Below are positions 1 to 6,645 of a stretch of DNA of 14,678 nt, one piece after another (the first letter of the stretch is position 1; each line of letters begins with the position of its first letter). The stretch comes from Thermoleophilia bacterium (GTDB lineage: Bacteria; Actinomycetota; Thermoleophilia; Gaiellales; SKUG01): assembly GCA_025964455.1 (NCBI GenBank), contig JAOPYU010000348.1, forward strand, positions 1 to 14,678, written 5' to 3'. A program made the position numbers and the translations under genes. A model generated the notes under the pieces. The model had not been told where the DNA came from, searched no databases, and worked only from the letters and a program-made list of their open reading frames with translations.

Positions 1-897
1 GGCGCGCACGTCGCGCGCACAGGGTCGCTGCGCCTCGCCATCGACGGCTCCGAGCTGGACGACCTCGATGCGGAGGCGACACTGCTCGAGGCGGCGGGCG
101 TGCCCGTCGAGCGGCTCGGGCGCGACGCGCTCGACACGCTGCTGCAGCCACACTTCCTGGGCGGCCTGCGCTTCCCGAGCGACGGCCGGTCGGTTCCCGC
201 GGGATGGGTACGCGCCCTGGGGGCTGCAGCCGCCGACGTAGGCGCCGCGATCCACGAGGCATCCCCGGTGGCCGCGATCGAGGACGACTCCGACGCTGTC
301 GTGGTCCGCACCAGTGATGGTCGTGAGGTGCGAGCAGGTCAGTGCATCGTCGCCACCGAGGCCTGGCTGAGCGGGCTGGTGCCGGAGCTGGCCGGTCGCG
401 TGCTGCCCTACCGCAGCCAGGTGCTCGCCGCAGCTGCACCGCTCGACGGCGATGGGGCGGTGCGCCGTCTCCTCCCCCAGGTGACGTGGTCGCGGCGCGG
501 CTGGGACTACGTCCAGCAGGCTGGTGACGGCACGCTCGTGATCGGCGGCGAGCGCCTTGAAGAGGTGGACCGGCTGCGGCACTGGACCGAGGACCCCGAG
601 CCCGACGACCAGGCCTGGCTCGAGTCGTGGCTGCAGCGCGTCCTGGGGATCGAGCCAGACGTGCTCGCTCGCTGGGCCGGCGTGCTGAGCCAGACGCCGG
701 ACGGGTTCCCCTACGTCGGCGCGCTCCCCGGTCGACCCCGCGTCCACGCCTGCGGCGGCTGGGGCGGTGCGGGCAACGTGCTCGGCTTCCTCGCCGGGCA
801 GCTCCTCGCCGACGTGGTGCTCGATCGCACGGACGCGATCCCCGACGAATTCCGCGCATCGCGCATCGGCACCGCGGCATCCGCGACAGGCGACTGA
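1..897 (+). CDS. FAD-dependent oxidoreductase, DAO family (glycine/sarcosine oxidase-like), 3' part
   Basis: The frame is open from base 1 to a TGA at 895-897, giving 298 visible codons, so the 5' end with the Rossmann GxGxxG FAD site lies outside the window. The visible part has the layout of the D-amino-acid/sarcosine/glycine oxidase family. A substrate-domain stretch runs from the conserved YRSQ region to the GTLVIGGE strand. It is followed by the C-terminal FAD-closing motif GGWGGAGN (codons 252-259, counted from base 1) and the helix leading to LLADVVL. Family members oxidise amino acids, N-methyl amino acids or amines with FAD and make H2O2. The exact substrate cannot be read from this fragment; a gamma-glutamylputrescine oxidase-like role is also possible. 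The gene converges on the DNA glycosylase with 7 bp between stops, leaving no room for a conventional terminator. The family is clear; the substrate is unknown. Confidence 0.85.
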   Translation, partial: GAHVARTGSLRLAIDGSELDDLDAEATLLEAAGVPVERLGRDALDTLLQPHFLGGLRFPSDGRSVPAGWVRALGAAAADVGAAIHEASPVAAIEDDSDAVVVRTSDGREVRAGQCIVATEAWLSGLVPELAGRVLPYRSQVLAAAAPLDGDGAVRRLLPQVTWSRRGWDYVQQAGDGTLVIGGERLEEVDRLRHWTEDPEPDDQAWLESWLQRVLGIEPDVLARWAGVLSQTPDGFPYVGALPGRPRVHACGGWGGAGNVLGFLAGQLLADVVLDRTDAIPDEFRASRIGTAASATGD

Positions 898-904
898 CGC
901 GCAG

Positions 905-1639
905 TCAGTCGGGCAACACCATCGGCCGCCCCTCGCGCACGAGGTCCACCGCCCGCCACATGTACCACGACGCGACCGACCGGTAGGGCCGCCAGTGCTC
1001 GGTGGCCGCGCGGAACTCGCTCGGTGTCGGCTGCCGCTCGAGGCCATGGATCATCCGCCATCCCTCACGCACGCCGAAATCGCCGGTCGGCAGCACGTCC
1101 GGGCGGCCCAGCCGGAACATGAGCAGCATGTGCACCGTCCAGGGACCGATCCCCCGCACGACGGTGAGCGCGTCGACGATCGCGAGATCCGACATCGTCG
1201 GCAGGTCGGCGTGCGTGGGGAGCTCACCTGCGGCGGCGTGGCGCGCGAGGTCGTGCATCGACGCTGCCTTGCTCGCCGACAGGCCGGCGCTCCGCAGCTC
1301 GTCCACGCTGGTGCCGAGCAGCTCGTCGGGGGTCGGCACCCGGTCGCCGAACAGCCCGAGCACCCGCCCGTGGATGGTGGCGGCGGCCGTCCCGTTCAGC
1401 TGCTGGTACACGATCGATCGGAGCAGGTAGGGATACGGCTCGAGGTCCGGATCGGGGCGCACGGTGAACGCGCCGGCCGCATCGATCACGGCCGCGAGGT
1501 GGGCGTCGGCCTTCCGCAGGTGGCTACGTGCCGCGCGCCGGCCGTAGGTCAGTCCGTCGGCGCGCAGCTTGGCCGGCAGCTGGTCACTGACATCGATGTC
1601 GGCGCCCTTCGGGCGACGCGCGCGATACGCGCCGGTCAC
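905..1639 (-). CDS. DNA-3-methyladenine glycosylase (AlkA/Mag1-type HhH-GPD)
   Basis: A 244-residue protein of the helix-hairpin-helix GPD superfamily, which excises alkylated bases such as 3-methyladenine to start base-excision repair. The family core begins around YPYLLRSIVYQQLNG (residues 69-83). The hairpin with its glycine-rich turn VRGIGPWT is at residues 161-168. The catalytic aspartate is D187 in LPTGDFGVR, where AlkA has its essential Asp. There are no C-terminal cysteines for an iron-sulfur cluster, so this is not an EndoIII/MutY type. I chose the GTG at 1639-1637 because it overlaps the TGA of the upstream FAD-linked oxidase as GTGA and has an AGGA six bases before it; translational coupling is therefore likely. 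The frame stays open much further upstream, to about 3001, but that part lies antiphase inside the oxidase gene and is not coding. The link between repair enzyme and oxidase is positional only. Confidence 0.88.
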   Translation of the reverse strand: MTGAYRARRPKGADIDVSDQLPAKLRADGLTYGRRAARSHLRKADAHLAAVIDAAGAFTVRPDPDLEPYPYLLRSIVYQQLNGTAAATIHGRVLGLFGDRVPTPDELLGTSVDELRSAGLSASKAASMHDLARHAAAGELPTHADLPTMSDLAIVDALTVVRGIGPWTVHMLLMFRLGRPDVLPTGDFGVREGWRMIHGLERQPTPSEFRAATEHWRPYRSVASWYMWRAVDLVREGRPMVLPD

Positions 1640-3408
1640 GGCTGGTCCTGGGCCGTTCGCGCAGCATCGTCCGTGCCGGGCGGCGCGACTCGCACGGCGT
1701 TGATCGAACGCTGCCCGTCGGCGGGACGTTCGAGCAGCTTGCCCGGATTGCAGGTACCGGCCGGATCCAGCCGCGAGCGCACGGCCCGGATCGCCTCCGC
1801 ACCGACCCCGGGCGTGACCGCCTCGAACAGGTCGGCGTGCATGGTGCCCACGCCGTGCTGGTGGCTCGTCGCGCCACCGCAGCGAGCGATCGCGGCGTGC
1901 ACCGCGAGCTTGGCGGCACGCCACTGCTCCAGCTCCCGCCCGGGCGTCGGCGACGCCAGGAAGGTGAAATAGGCGCTCGCACCGTCGTGGTACAGGTGCG
2001 ACAGGTGTGCACCGACCATGCATCGCCCGGAGCCGAACGCGCCTTCGAGGGCTGCTCGTACCTGCGCATGCAGGGCGGGCAGCCGCGCCCAGGTCGCGCT
2101 CGTCTCGAGCGTGTCGACCAGGAGCCCCCGGTCCATCATCACGTCGCGCGCGTAAGGCTGCGTGAAGCGACCGTGGTACCACGCCTTCGCGGGGATCGCA
2201 CCGACCGCACGACCGCCGCAGCGCGACATGTGCCGATCGACGATCCGCTCGGTCGCGCGGGCTTCCTCCGAGGTTCCGGTGCTCAGCACCAGCACGAGCG
2301 CGCCGTCGCGCGCGCCGAGCACCCGGGCGAGCCCCCGCCCCAGGGATCCACCGAGCAGCTTCGGCACGCTCGAGCCCACGTTGAACGCCGTCTCGGCCGC
2401 ATCGCTCACACGCACCATCGCGGGGCGAACGTCGCCGCGCTGGACGAGCAGCCGTGCGGCATCGCGTGCCGCGTCGAAGCTCGGGAGCACGTACGCCGCG
2501 AAGCGCACGACCTCCGGCCGACGCCTGATGCGGACCGTCGCTCGCGTGACCACGCCGAGCGTGCCCTCGCTGCCGAGCACGAGCTCGCGCAGGTCGCTGC
2601 CTGCACCGTGTGCCGGCACGTGCGGCACGTCCATCACGCCCGACGGCGTCACCAGTCGCAGCGCAGCGACCATCGACTCCATCTTGCCGTAGCGCAGCGA
2701 CTGCTGGCCCGCCGAACGCGTCGCGATCCACCCGCCCAGCGTCGAGTACTCGAACGACTGCGGGACGTGCCCGAGCGTCAGTCCGTACGGCGCGAGGGCG
2801 CGCTCGAGGTCCGGGCCCCGAACGCCCGCCTGGAAGGTCGCGACACCGCTCACCTCGTCGATGTCGAGGCACGTCGCGAGCGCCGTGACATCGAGCGCGA
2901 CCACGGGCTGTGATGCCGTGCGTCCGAGCGGCTCGATCCCGCCCGCCACGCTCGTGCCGCCCCCGACGGGCACCACCGCCACGTCGCGCTCGACGCACCA
3001 CGCGAGCGCGCGCTCGAGCTCGTCCTCGGTGCGGGGACGCACCACTGCGTCACACACACGATCCAGGTGGCCCCCGCGTGCCGCGACCAGGTCCGGCCAC
3101 GACTTGCCGAGCGAGTACGCGCGGCGCGAGCCGTCGTCGGTGTGGACCGGTGCCAGTCGCGCGAGCGCGTCGATGTCGACGCCGGACAGGCGCCCGGGAT
3201 CGATGCTCGGTGGTGTGCGTTGAGCGTGCAGGTGCGAGCGCCCCGCCGCGGCGACCTCGCCCTCGGTGACGTGCTCGTAGCGGTCGACCAGGCGGTGCGC
3301 CAGGTGCGCCGCGCGCTCGGTCACCGGCCCCCACGACGCGAGCCGCGCCGCGCGCAGCTCCGGCCCCAGGGGGTCTCGCGCTCGCCCGGTCTCGCGGCTC
3401 GTCGTCAC
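1636..3408 (-). CDS. FAD-linked oxidase, alkyldihydroxyacetonephosphate synthase-like
   Basis: A 590-residue flavoprotein of the vanillyl-alcohol-oxidase fold. The FAD-binding PP-loop PVGGGTSVAGG is at residues 147-157. A second FAD segment includes STLGGWIATRSAGQQSLRYG (222-241) and GSEGTLG (279-285). The C-terminal FAD-linked oxidase domain holds SHLYHDGASAYF (470-481), SHQHGVG (515-521) and the terminal DPAGTCNPGKL. The STLGGWIATR...YGKME and SH.YHDGA patterns resemble alkyl-DHAP synthase (AGPS) more than glycolate or D-lactate oxidase. AGPS exchanges the acyl chain of acyl-DHAP for a fatty alcohol and makes the ether bond of ether lipids. The histidine cluster reads HQH where, as I recall, AGPS has HHH. 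The GTG start at 3408 has a weak GAAGAGGG about ten bases upstream and lies 26 bp after lemA, so co-transcription is likely. Other FAD-linked oxidases of unknown substrate remain possible. Confidence 0.8.
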   Translation of the reverse strand: MTTSRETGRARDPLGPELRAARLASWGPVTERAAHLAHRLVDRYEHVTEGEVAAAGRSHLHAQRTPPSIDPGRLSGVDIDALARLAPVHTDDGSRRAYSLGKSWPDLVAARGGHLDRVCDAVVRPRTEDELERALAWCVERDVAVVPVGGGTSVAGGIEPLGRTASQPVVALDVTALATCLDIDEVSGVATFQAGVRGPDLERALAPYGLTLGHVPQSFEYSTLGGWIATRSAGQQSLRYGKMESMVAALRLVTPSGVMDVPHVPAHGAGSDLRELVLGSEGTLGVVTRATVRIRRRPEVVRFAAYVLPSFDAARDAARLLVQRGDVRPAMVRVSDAAETAFNVGSSVPKLLGGSLGRGLARVLGARDGALVLVLSTGTSEEARATERIVDRHMSRCGGRAVGAIPAKAWYHGRFTQPYARDVMMDRGLLVDTLETSATWARLPALHAQVRAALEGAFGSGRCMVGAHLSHLYHDGASAYFTFLASPTPGRELEQWRAAKLAVHAAIARCGGATSHQHGVGTMHADLFEAVTPGVGAEAIRAVRSRLDPAGTCNPGKLLERPADGQRSINAVRVAPPGTDDAARTAQDQP

Positions 3409-3434
3409 GTCAGGGTATCCCTCTTCGGGTGGTG

Positions 3435-4004
3435 TCAGGAGAAGCTGACCGCGACGTTCGCGCGCTCTGCAGGATCCTCGATCTCGAAGAACTCGCGCGT
3501 CGTGAAGTTGCCGACGCCGGCGATGATGTTCGACGGCAGCTGCTGGATCTTGGTGTTGTAGTCGCGCACGTTGCCGTTGTAGATCCGGCGCGCCGCGCTG
3601 ATCTTGTCCTCGGTGTCGGCGAGCGACGCCTGCAGCTCCAGGAAGTTGGTGTTGGCCTTCAGGTCGGGATATGCCTCGCTCAGCGCGAACACCTGGCGCA
3701 GCGCTCCGGAGAGCAGCCCCTCGGCCTGGCCGAGCGCCGCCGGGTCACCGGCGTCCTGCGCGGTCACGGCACTGTTGCGCGCCTTGATCACGTTCTCGAG
3801 CGTCTGCTTCTCGTGCGCGGCGTATCCCTTGACCGTCTCGACCAGATTGGGAATCAGGTCGTGGCGGCGCTTCAGCTGCACGTCGATGCCGCTCCAGCTC
3901 TCGTCCACCCGTGCGCGGCGCGAGACGAGCCCGTTGTAGGTCGTCACCGCCCAGAGCAGGATCACTCCGACGACGACGAGCGTGATGATCAGGCCAATTC
4001 CCAT
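3435..4004 (-). CDS. lemA: LemA family protein
   Basis: A 189-residue protein with the standard LemA plan. One N-terminal membrane helix (about residues 2-20) is followed at once by TYNGLVSRRARVDESWSGID and then QLKRRHDLIPNLVETVKGYAAHE, the family signature. The rest is a long helical bundle containing a typical alanine-rich stretch and a TEDKISAARRIYN-like segment. The helical domain is predicted to lie outside the membrane, but the biochemical role of LemA proteins is not settled. In many bacteria lemA adjoins the M48 membrane peptidase gene htpX; here no htpX is seen. Instead there are a two-helix membrane protein and a protein with a broken zinc motif upstream. The ATG at 4004 has a good GGAGG site. 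The gap of 80 bp to the upstream gene and 26 bp to the downstream one suggests one transcript. Confidence 0.93.
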   Translation of the reverse strand: MGIGLIITLVVVGVILLWAVTTYNGLVSRRARVDESWSGIDVQLKRRHDLIPNLVETVKGYAAHEKQTLENVIKARNSAVTAQDAGDPAALGQAEGLLSGALRQVFALSEAYPDLKANTNFLELQASLADTEDKISAARRIYNGNVRDYNTKIQQLPSNIIAGVGNFTTREFFEIEDPAERANVAVSFS

Positions 4005-4008
4005 GGTG

Positions 4009-4013
4009 CCTCC
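4009..4013 (-). promoter_or_regulatory. Shine-Dalgarno site of lemA
   Basis: GGAGG on the minus strand, four bases before the ATG at 4004. It is the clearest ribosome binding site in the window and contrasts with the SD-less starts at 8274, 8313, 12865 and 12951. Confidence 0.7.
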
Positions 4014-4084
4014 GCGCAGTTCGCTTCACGATTCGGTATGCGCGATGTCTGCCCACGTCGGGCGAGGTTCACGCACGATCGGCG

Positions 4085-5032
4085 CTAGCGGTATTCCTCG
4101 AGGTAGCGGTGCAGTACGTGCCACGCCTCCAGGCAGAACCGGTCGAGGTCGGCCGCCTCGGTCTCGTGTCCCTTGCGCCATGCGACGAGGTCGTCGCCAC
4201 GCTGCTCCCAGTAGATCGTGAGCTCCGTCGCGAGGCGGTGCACGAAGGTCGTCGAGAACAGCTCGAAGAGCGCGATGTCGTCCTGGGTGTCGACCACGCG
4301 CAGCGTGTAGCGCTTGTGGAACTCGGTGCTCTCGAGCTCGACCTTGCGGTCGTGCGAGAACTTGTCCTGGAGCGCACCGAACGACAGCTTGCGAGGCGAC
4401 AGGTACACGCCGTCGAACCGCGCCGCGACCATGGCCGGGAGCGGGAAGTGCAGCGTCGTGAAGTCGTAGTCGGTCTCGCTGCGGTTGCCCTCGCTGTCGG
4501 TGGAGACCTCCGTGTACGTGTAGTGACCGAGCTGGGCGGGCTGCCCGGCGATCGTGCCGCGCAGGATGTGGCCCCACTCGCGCTCGTCCCCGCGCGAGAA
4601 CAGTGGGATGTCGGCGCTGATGCGGGAGTCCTGCTCGAGCGAGAGCCCGCGTGCACGCGCATACGCCCCGAAGAAGTCGGCGGACGCCTTGTTGTGCTGG
4701 CTCACCGACACCCAGATCGCGACGCAGATGGCGACCACCCCGAGCACGATCCCCAGCAGGAGCTGCCCGGTAGCGACGAGCCCGGCGGCTCCCAGCAGGG
4801 CCAGGATCCACAGGGTCAGGTACCCGGTGCGCCGTGTCCCTCCCACGGCGCGCATCCTGGCGCGGAACATGCTCGAGACGTCGCGCGCCACGGCGATGTC
4901 GGCCGGCGCGTCGGGGAACACCCGGCGGAGCGTCGCCTCGTCGAGCGTCTCCGCGAGCGGGACACCATCAGCGGACGGCGCGACGGGCGCAGCCCCCGTC
5001 GTCACGCTGTCGATCCCTGGGGCTCTGTTCAC
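4085..5032 (-). CDS. two-helix membrane protein, possibly DUF3137-like, LemA neighbour
   Basis: A 315-residue protein with a polar N-terminal part (1-65) rich in acidic and alanine residues. Two adjacent hydrophobic helices follow at about 71-88 and 91-112, then a soluble C-terminal domain of about 200 residues with mixed alpha/beta character. This resembles membrane proteins often found beside lemA and grouped as DUF3137, whose soluble domain carries an FHKRYTLRV-D-D type strand as seen here. The family assignment is from memory and needs a profile search. No catalytic motif is evident. The GTG at 5032 was chosen because AGGAG stands six bases upstream. The gene lies 36 bp after the pseudo-peptidase gene and 80 bp before lemA, so the three probably form an envelope module. 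Function unknown. Confidence 0.6.
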   Translation of the reverse strand: MNRAPGIDSVTTGAAPVAPSADGVPLAETLDEATLRRVFPDAPADIAVARDVSSMFRARMRAVGGTRRTGYLTLWILALLGAAGLVATGQLLLGIVLGVVAICVAIWVSVSQHNKASADFFGAYARARGLSLEQDSRISADIPLFSRGDEREWGHILRGTIAGQPAQLGHYTYTEVSTDSEGNRSETDYDFTTLHFPLPAMVAARFDGVYLSPRKLSFGALQDKFSHDRKVELESTEFHKRYTLRVVDTQDDIALFELFSTTFVHRLATELTIYWEQRGDDLVAWRKGHETEAADLDRFCLEAWHVLHRYLEEYR

Positions 5033-5038
5033 AACACG

Positions 5039-5043
5039 CTCCT
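5039..5043 (-). promoter_or_regulatory. Shine-Dalgarno site deciding the GTG start at 5032
   Basis: AGGAG on the minus strand, six bases before GTG 5032-5030. It supports this GTG rather than the neighbouring GTG three codons' worth of bases closer to it or any later start. Confidence 0.55.
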
Positions 5044-5068
5044 GCTCGGTCCTCGGGCCACGGGGCCC

Positions 5069-6574
5069 CTACCCCACGTCGGGAGTGTCGATGTCGGCTG
5101 ACCCGTCCCGCTCGCGCAGCGGACGCGCGGCACGCGCAGCGGCCGTGTCACGGGCACGGGTCCAGCGAGCTACGGCGCGCTCGAGCTGGCGAGGCGTCAC
5201 CTCCAGCACCCGCTCGATGGCGGCGGCCGGCGGATCGCCTCGCTCGAGGGAGGCGAGCAGGCGCGCGAGCGCACGCTCGCCGCGCACCTCGGCCACCCAG
5301 CTGACAGTCGCATCCGCGGCCTCGTAGCGCAGCCGGGCCTGGGTCGGACTGGCCCCGTCGAACGGGTCCTCGTCCGGCGCCGCGACGATCCGGCGCGCGA
5401 TGCCGCTCGAGCCCGTCCCGAACGCGGCGAGCAGCTCCGGCATCACCCGGACGCCGGCAGCCACGGTCGTCCGTGACGGTCGCGCGCCCTCCGCCACGTG
5501 GCGCACGACACCCTCGACCAGGAAGCCTGACGCATAGGTCTCGAGCGACCGGAGCGCGACGTGCGTCGCTGCATGCCGGAGCGAGGCAGCGGCAGCCGCG
5601 GGGGCGGCGGCCTGGCGCGCAGCCAGGTCGACCACGAGCTCGCCACGCGAATCGCTCCACGAGACGCCGCGTGGATCGCCGGCCCACGCGGGCGTGGGTG
5701 CCGCGCGCCCGACGACCGCCTTCGCGCGGTCACGACGCTCGAGCAGCCACGCGGTCGCGCTCGACGCGCCGTCGATCGATCCGGATCGCGACCGTGCAGC
5801 CGCGATGCCCTGCTCGAGCTGCGGGAGCACCGCAGCGGCCGTCGCTGCAGCGGCTGCGGGCGCCACGACATCGACGCTGCGCCCACGCAGCACGATCGGG
5901 TCCGAGTACGCGCGGAGGAATTCCTTGGAGCCGGAGGTCTCCACGTCGATGAGGGTCCACCGCTTCGGTGCCGCGAGCGCGTCGCTCCGCAGGGGTGCGG
6001 CCAGCACCAGGGTGACCGGAACGCGCTGCACCCGCGACCTGCTCGCGGCCTGCGCGACCGTGATGGTCGCCGTGCCGGTCACGCGTACCTCGAGCACGTG
6101 CGACGTCGCATCGGGCTCGTCGCCACGCTCGGTCGGCTGCTCGGCCGTGGTCATCCGGGCCCGCCAGGTGCTGCGCGGCAGGTCGTCAGCCCACCGCACG
6201 AACGCCGCCGTCCGGCGCGTGCCGCTGGCGTCGGCGTCAGGAACGCTGGTCGCCCCGGCCTGCGAGCCGAGCACGACGAACCGGGCCGCGGCCGGCGTCA
6301 CGCGCCGACCCCTCGACTGCGCGAGTGCACCCATCCAGCCACGCGCCGCGCTCGTGGCGGAGGCGGCGGCCTCATCCAGCAGCGCGACGTGGCGGTGATG
6401 GTTGGCCGCCAACGCCGAACCCATGTCGACGCGGTCTCGCTGGAGCTCCCGGAATCCGAGCTGCGATCGGGGCACGCGACGGCCCATGTCCGGTGTGGAG
6501 ACCAGGAACGCGAACATGCCCCCGCCGATGGCGAGGGCGGCGATGGTCACGACCCATGTCTGGACGTTGCGCAC
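5069..6574 (-). CDS. membrane-anchored gluzincin-like protein with lost catalytic glutamate (pseudo-peptidase)
   Basis: A 501-residue protein not assignable to a named family with certainty. A single N-terminal hydrophobic helix (about 6-26) looks like an uncleaved signal anchor, which would put the rest outside the cytoplasm. Residues about 90-255 form an alanine-rich domain that could be NTF2-like or cystatin-like (inference). The C-terminal part matches the layout of small gluzincin metallopeptidases. LRHAATHVALR contains H334-A-A-T-H338, then FLVEG with E354-G355, then a helical tail (ADATVSWVAEVRGERALARLL to RQLERAVARW) like the usual substrate-channel tail. In active relatives the first motif is HExxH; here the catalytic Glu is Ala (codon GCA), while both His and the third-ligand Glu remain. 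Zinc binding without hydrolysis is therefore predicted. The GTG at 6574 is the first start after an in-frame stop at 6584-6586; no SD is visible. Confidence 0.6.
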   Translation of the reverse strand: MRNVQTWVVTIAALAIGGGMFAFLVSTPDMGRRVPRSQLGFRELQRDRVDMGSALAANHHRHVALLDEAAASATSAARGWMGALAQSRGRRVTPAAARFVVLGSQAGATSVPDADASGTRRTAAFVRWADDLPRSTWRARMTTAEQPTERGDEPDATSHVLEVRVTGTATITVAQAASRSRVQRVPVTLVLAAPLRSDALAAPKRWTLIDVETSGSKEFLRAYSDPIVLRGRSVDVVAPAAAAATAAAVLPQLEQGIAAARSRSGSIDGASSATAWLLERRDRAKAVVGRAAPTPAWAGDPRGVSWSDSRGELVVDLAARQAAAPAAAAASLRHAATHVALRSLETYASGFLVEGVVRHVAEGARPSRTTVAAGVRVMPELLAAFGTGSSGIARRIVAAPDEDPFDGASPTQARLRYEAADATVSWVAEVRGERALARLLASLERGDPPAAAIERVLEVTPRQLERAVARWTRARDTAAARAARPLRERDGSADIDTPDVG

Positions 6575-6645
6575 GTGCAGGCATCATCGGCACGCAGGGC
6601 CGCCGATCGGAGCGACAATTTCCCTGCACCGAGCCGGAGCGGTCG

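Noticed and set aside
1640..3001. In-frame 5' extension of the glycosylase frame, which would give a protein of almost 700 residues
   Set aside because: It runs antiphase through the whole FAD-linked oxidase gene on the same strand and reads as arginine/alanine-rich low-complexity sequence. The GTGA junction at 1636-1639 gives a natural start.
3409..3434. TACCCT box (minus strand, 3417-3412) as a leaderless promoter for the FAD-linked oxidase
   Set aside because: Only three bases separate it from the GTG, so transcription would start inside the coding region. The gene is more simply read from the lemA transcript.
6575..6645. GTGCAGG (6575-6581) and CCTGCAC (about 6622-6629) as an inverted repeat upstream of the pseudo-peptidase
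   Set aside because: A seven-base match about 40 bases apart is easily chance, and no convincing -10 or terminator could be paired with it.
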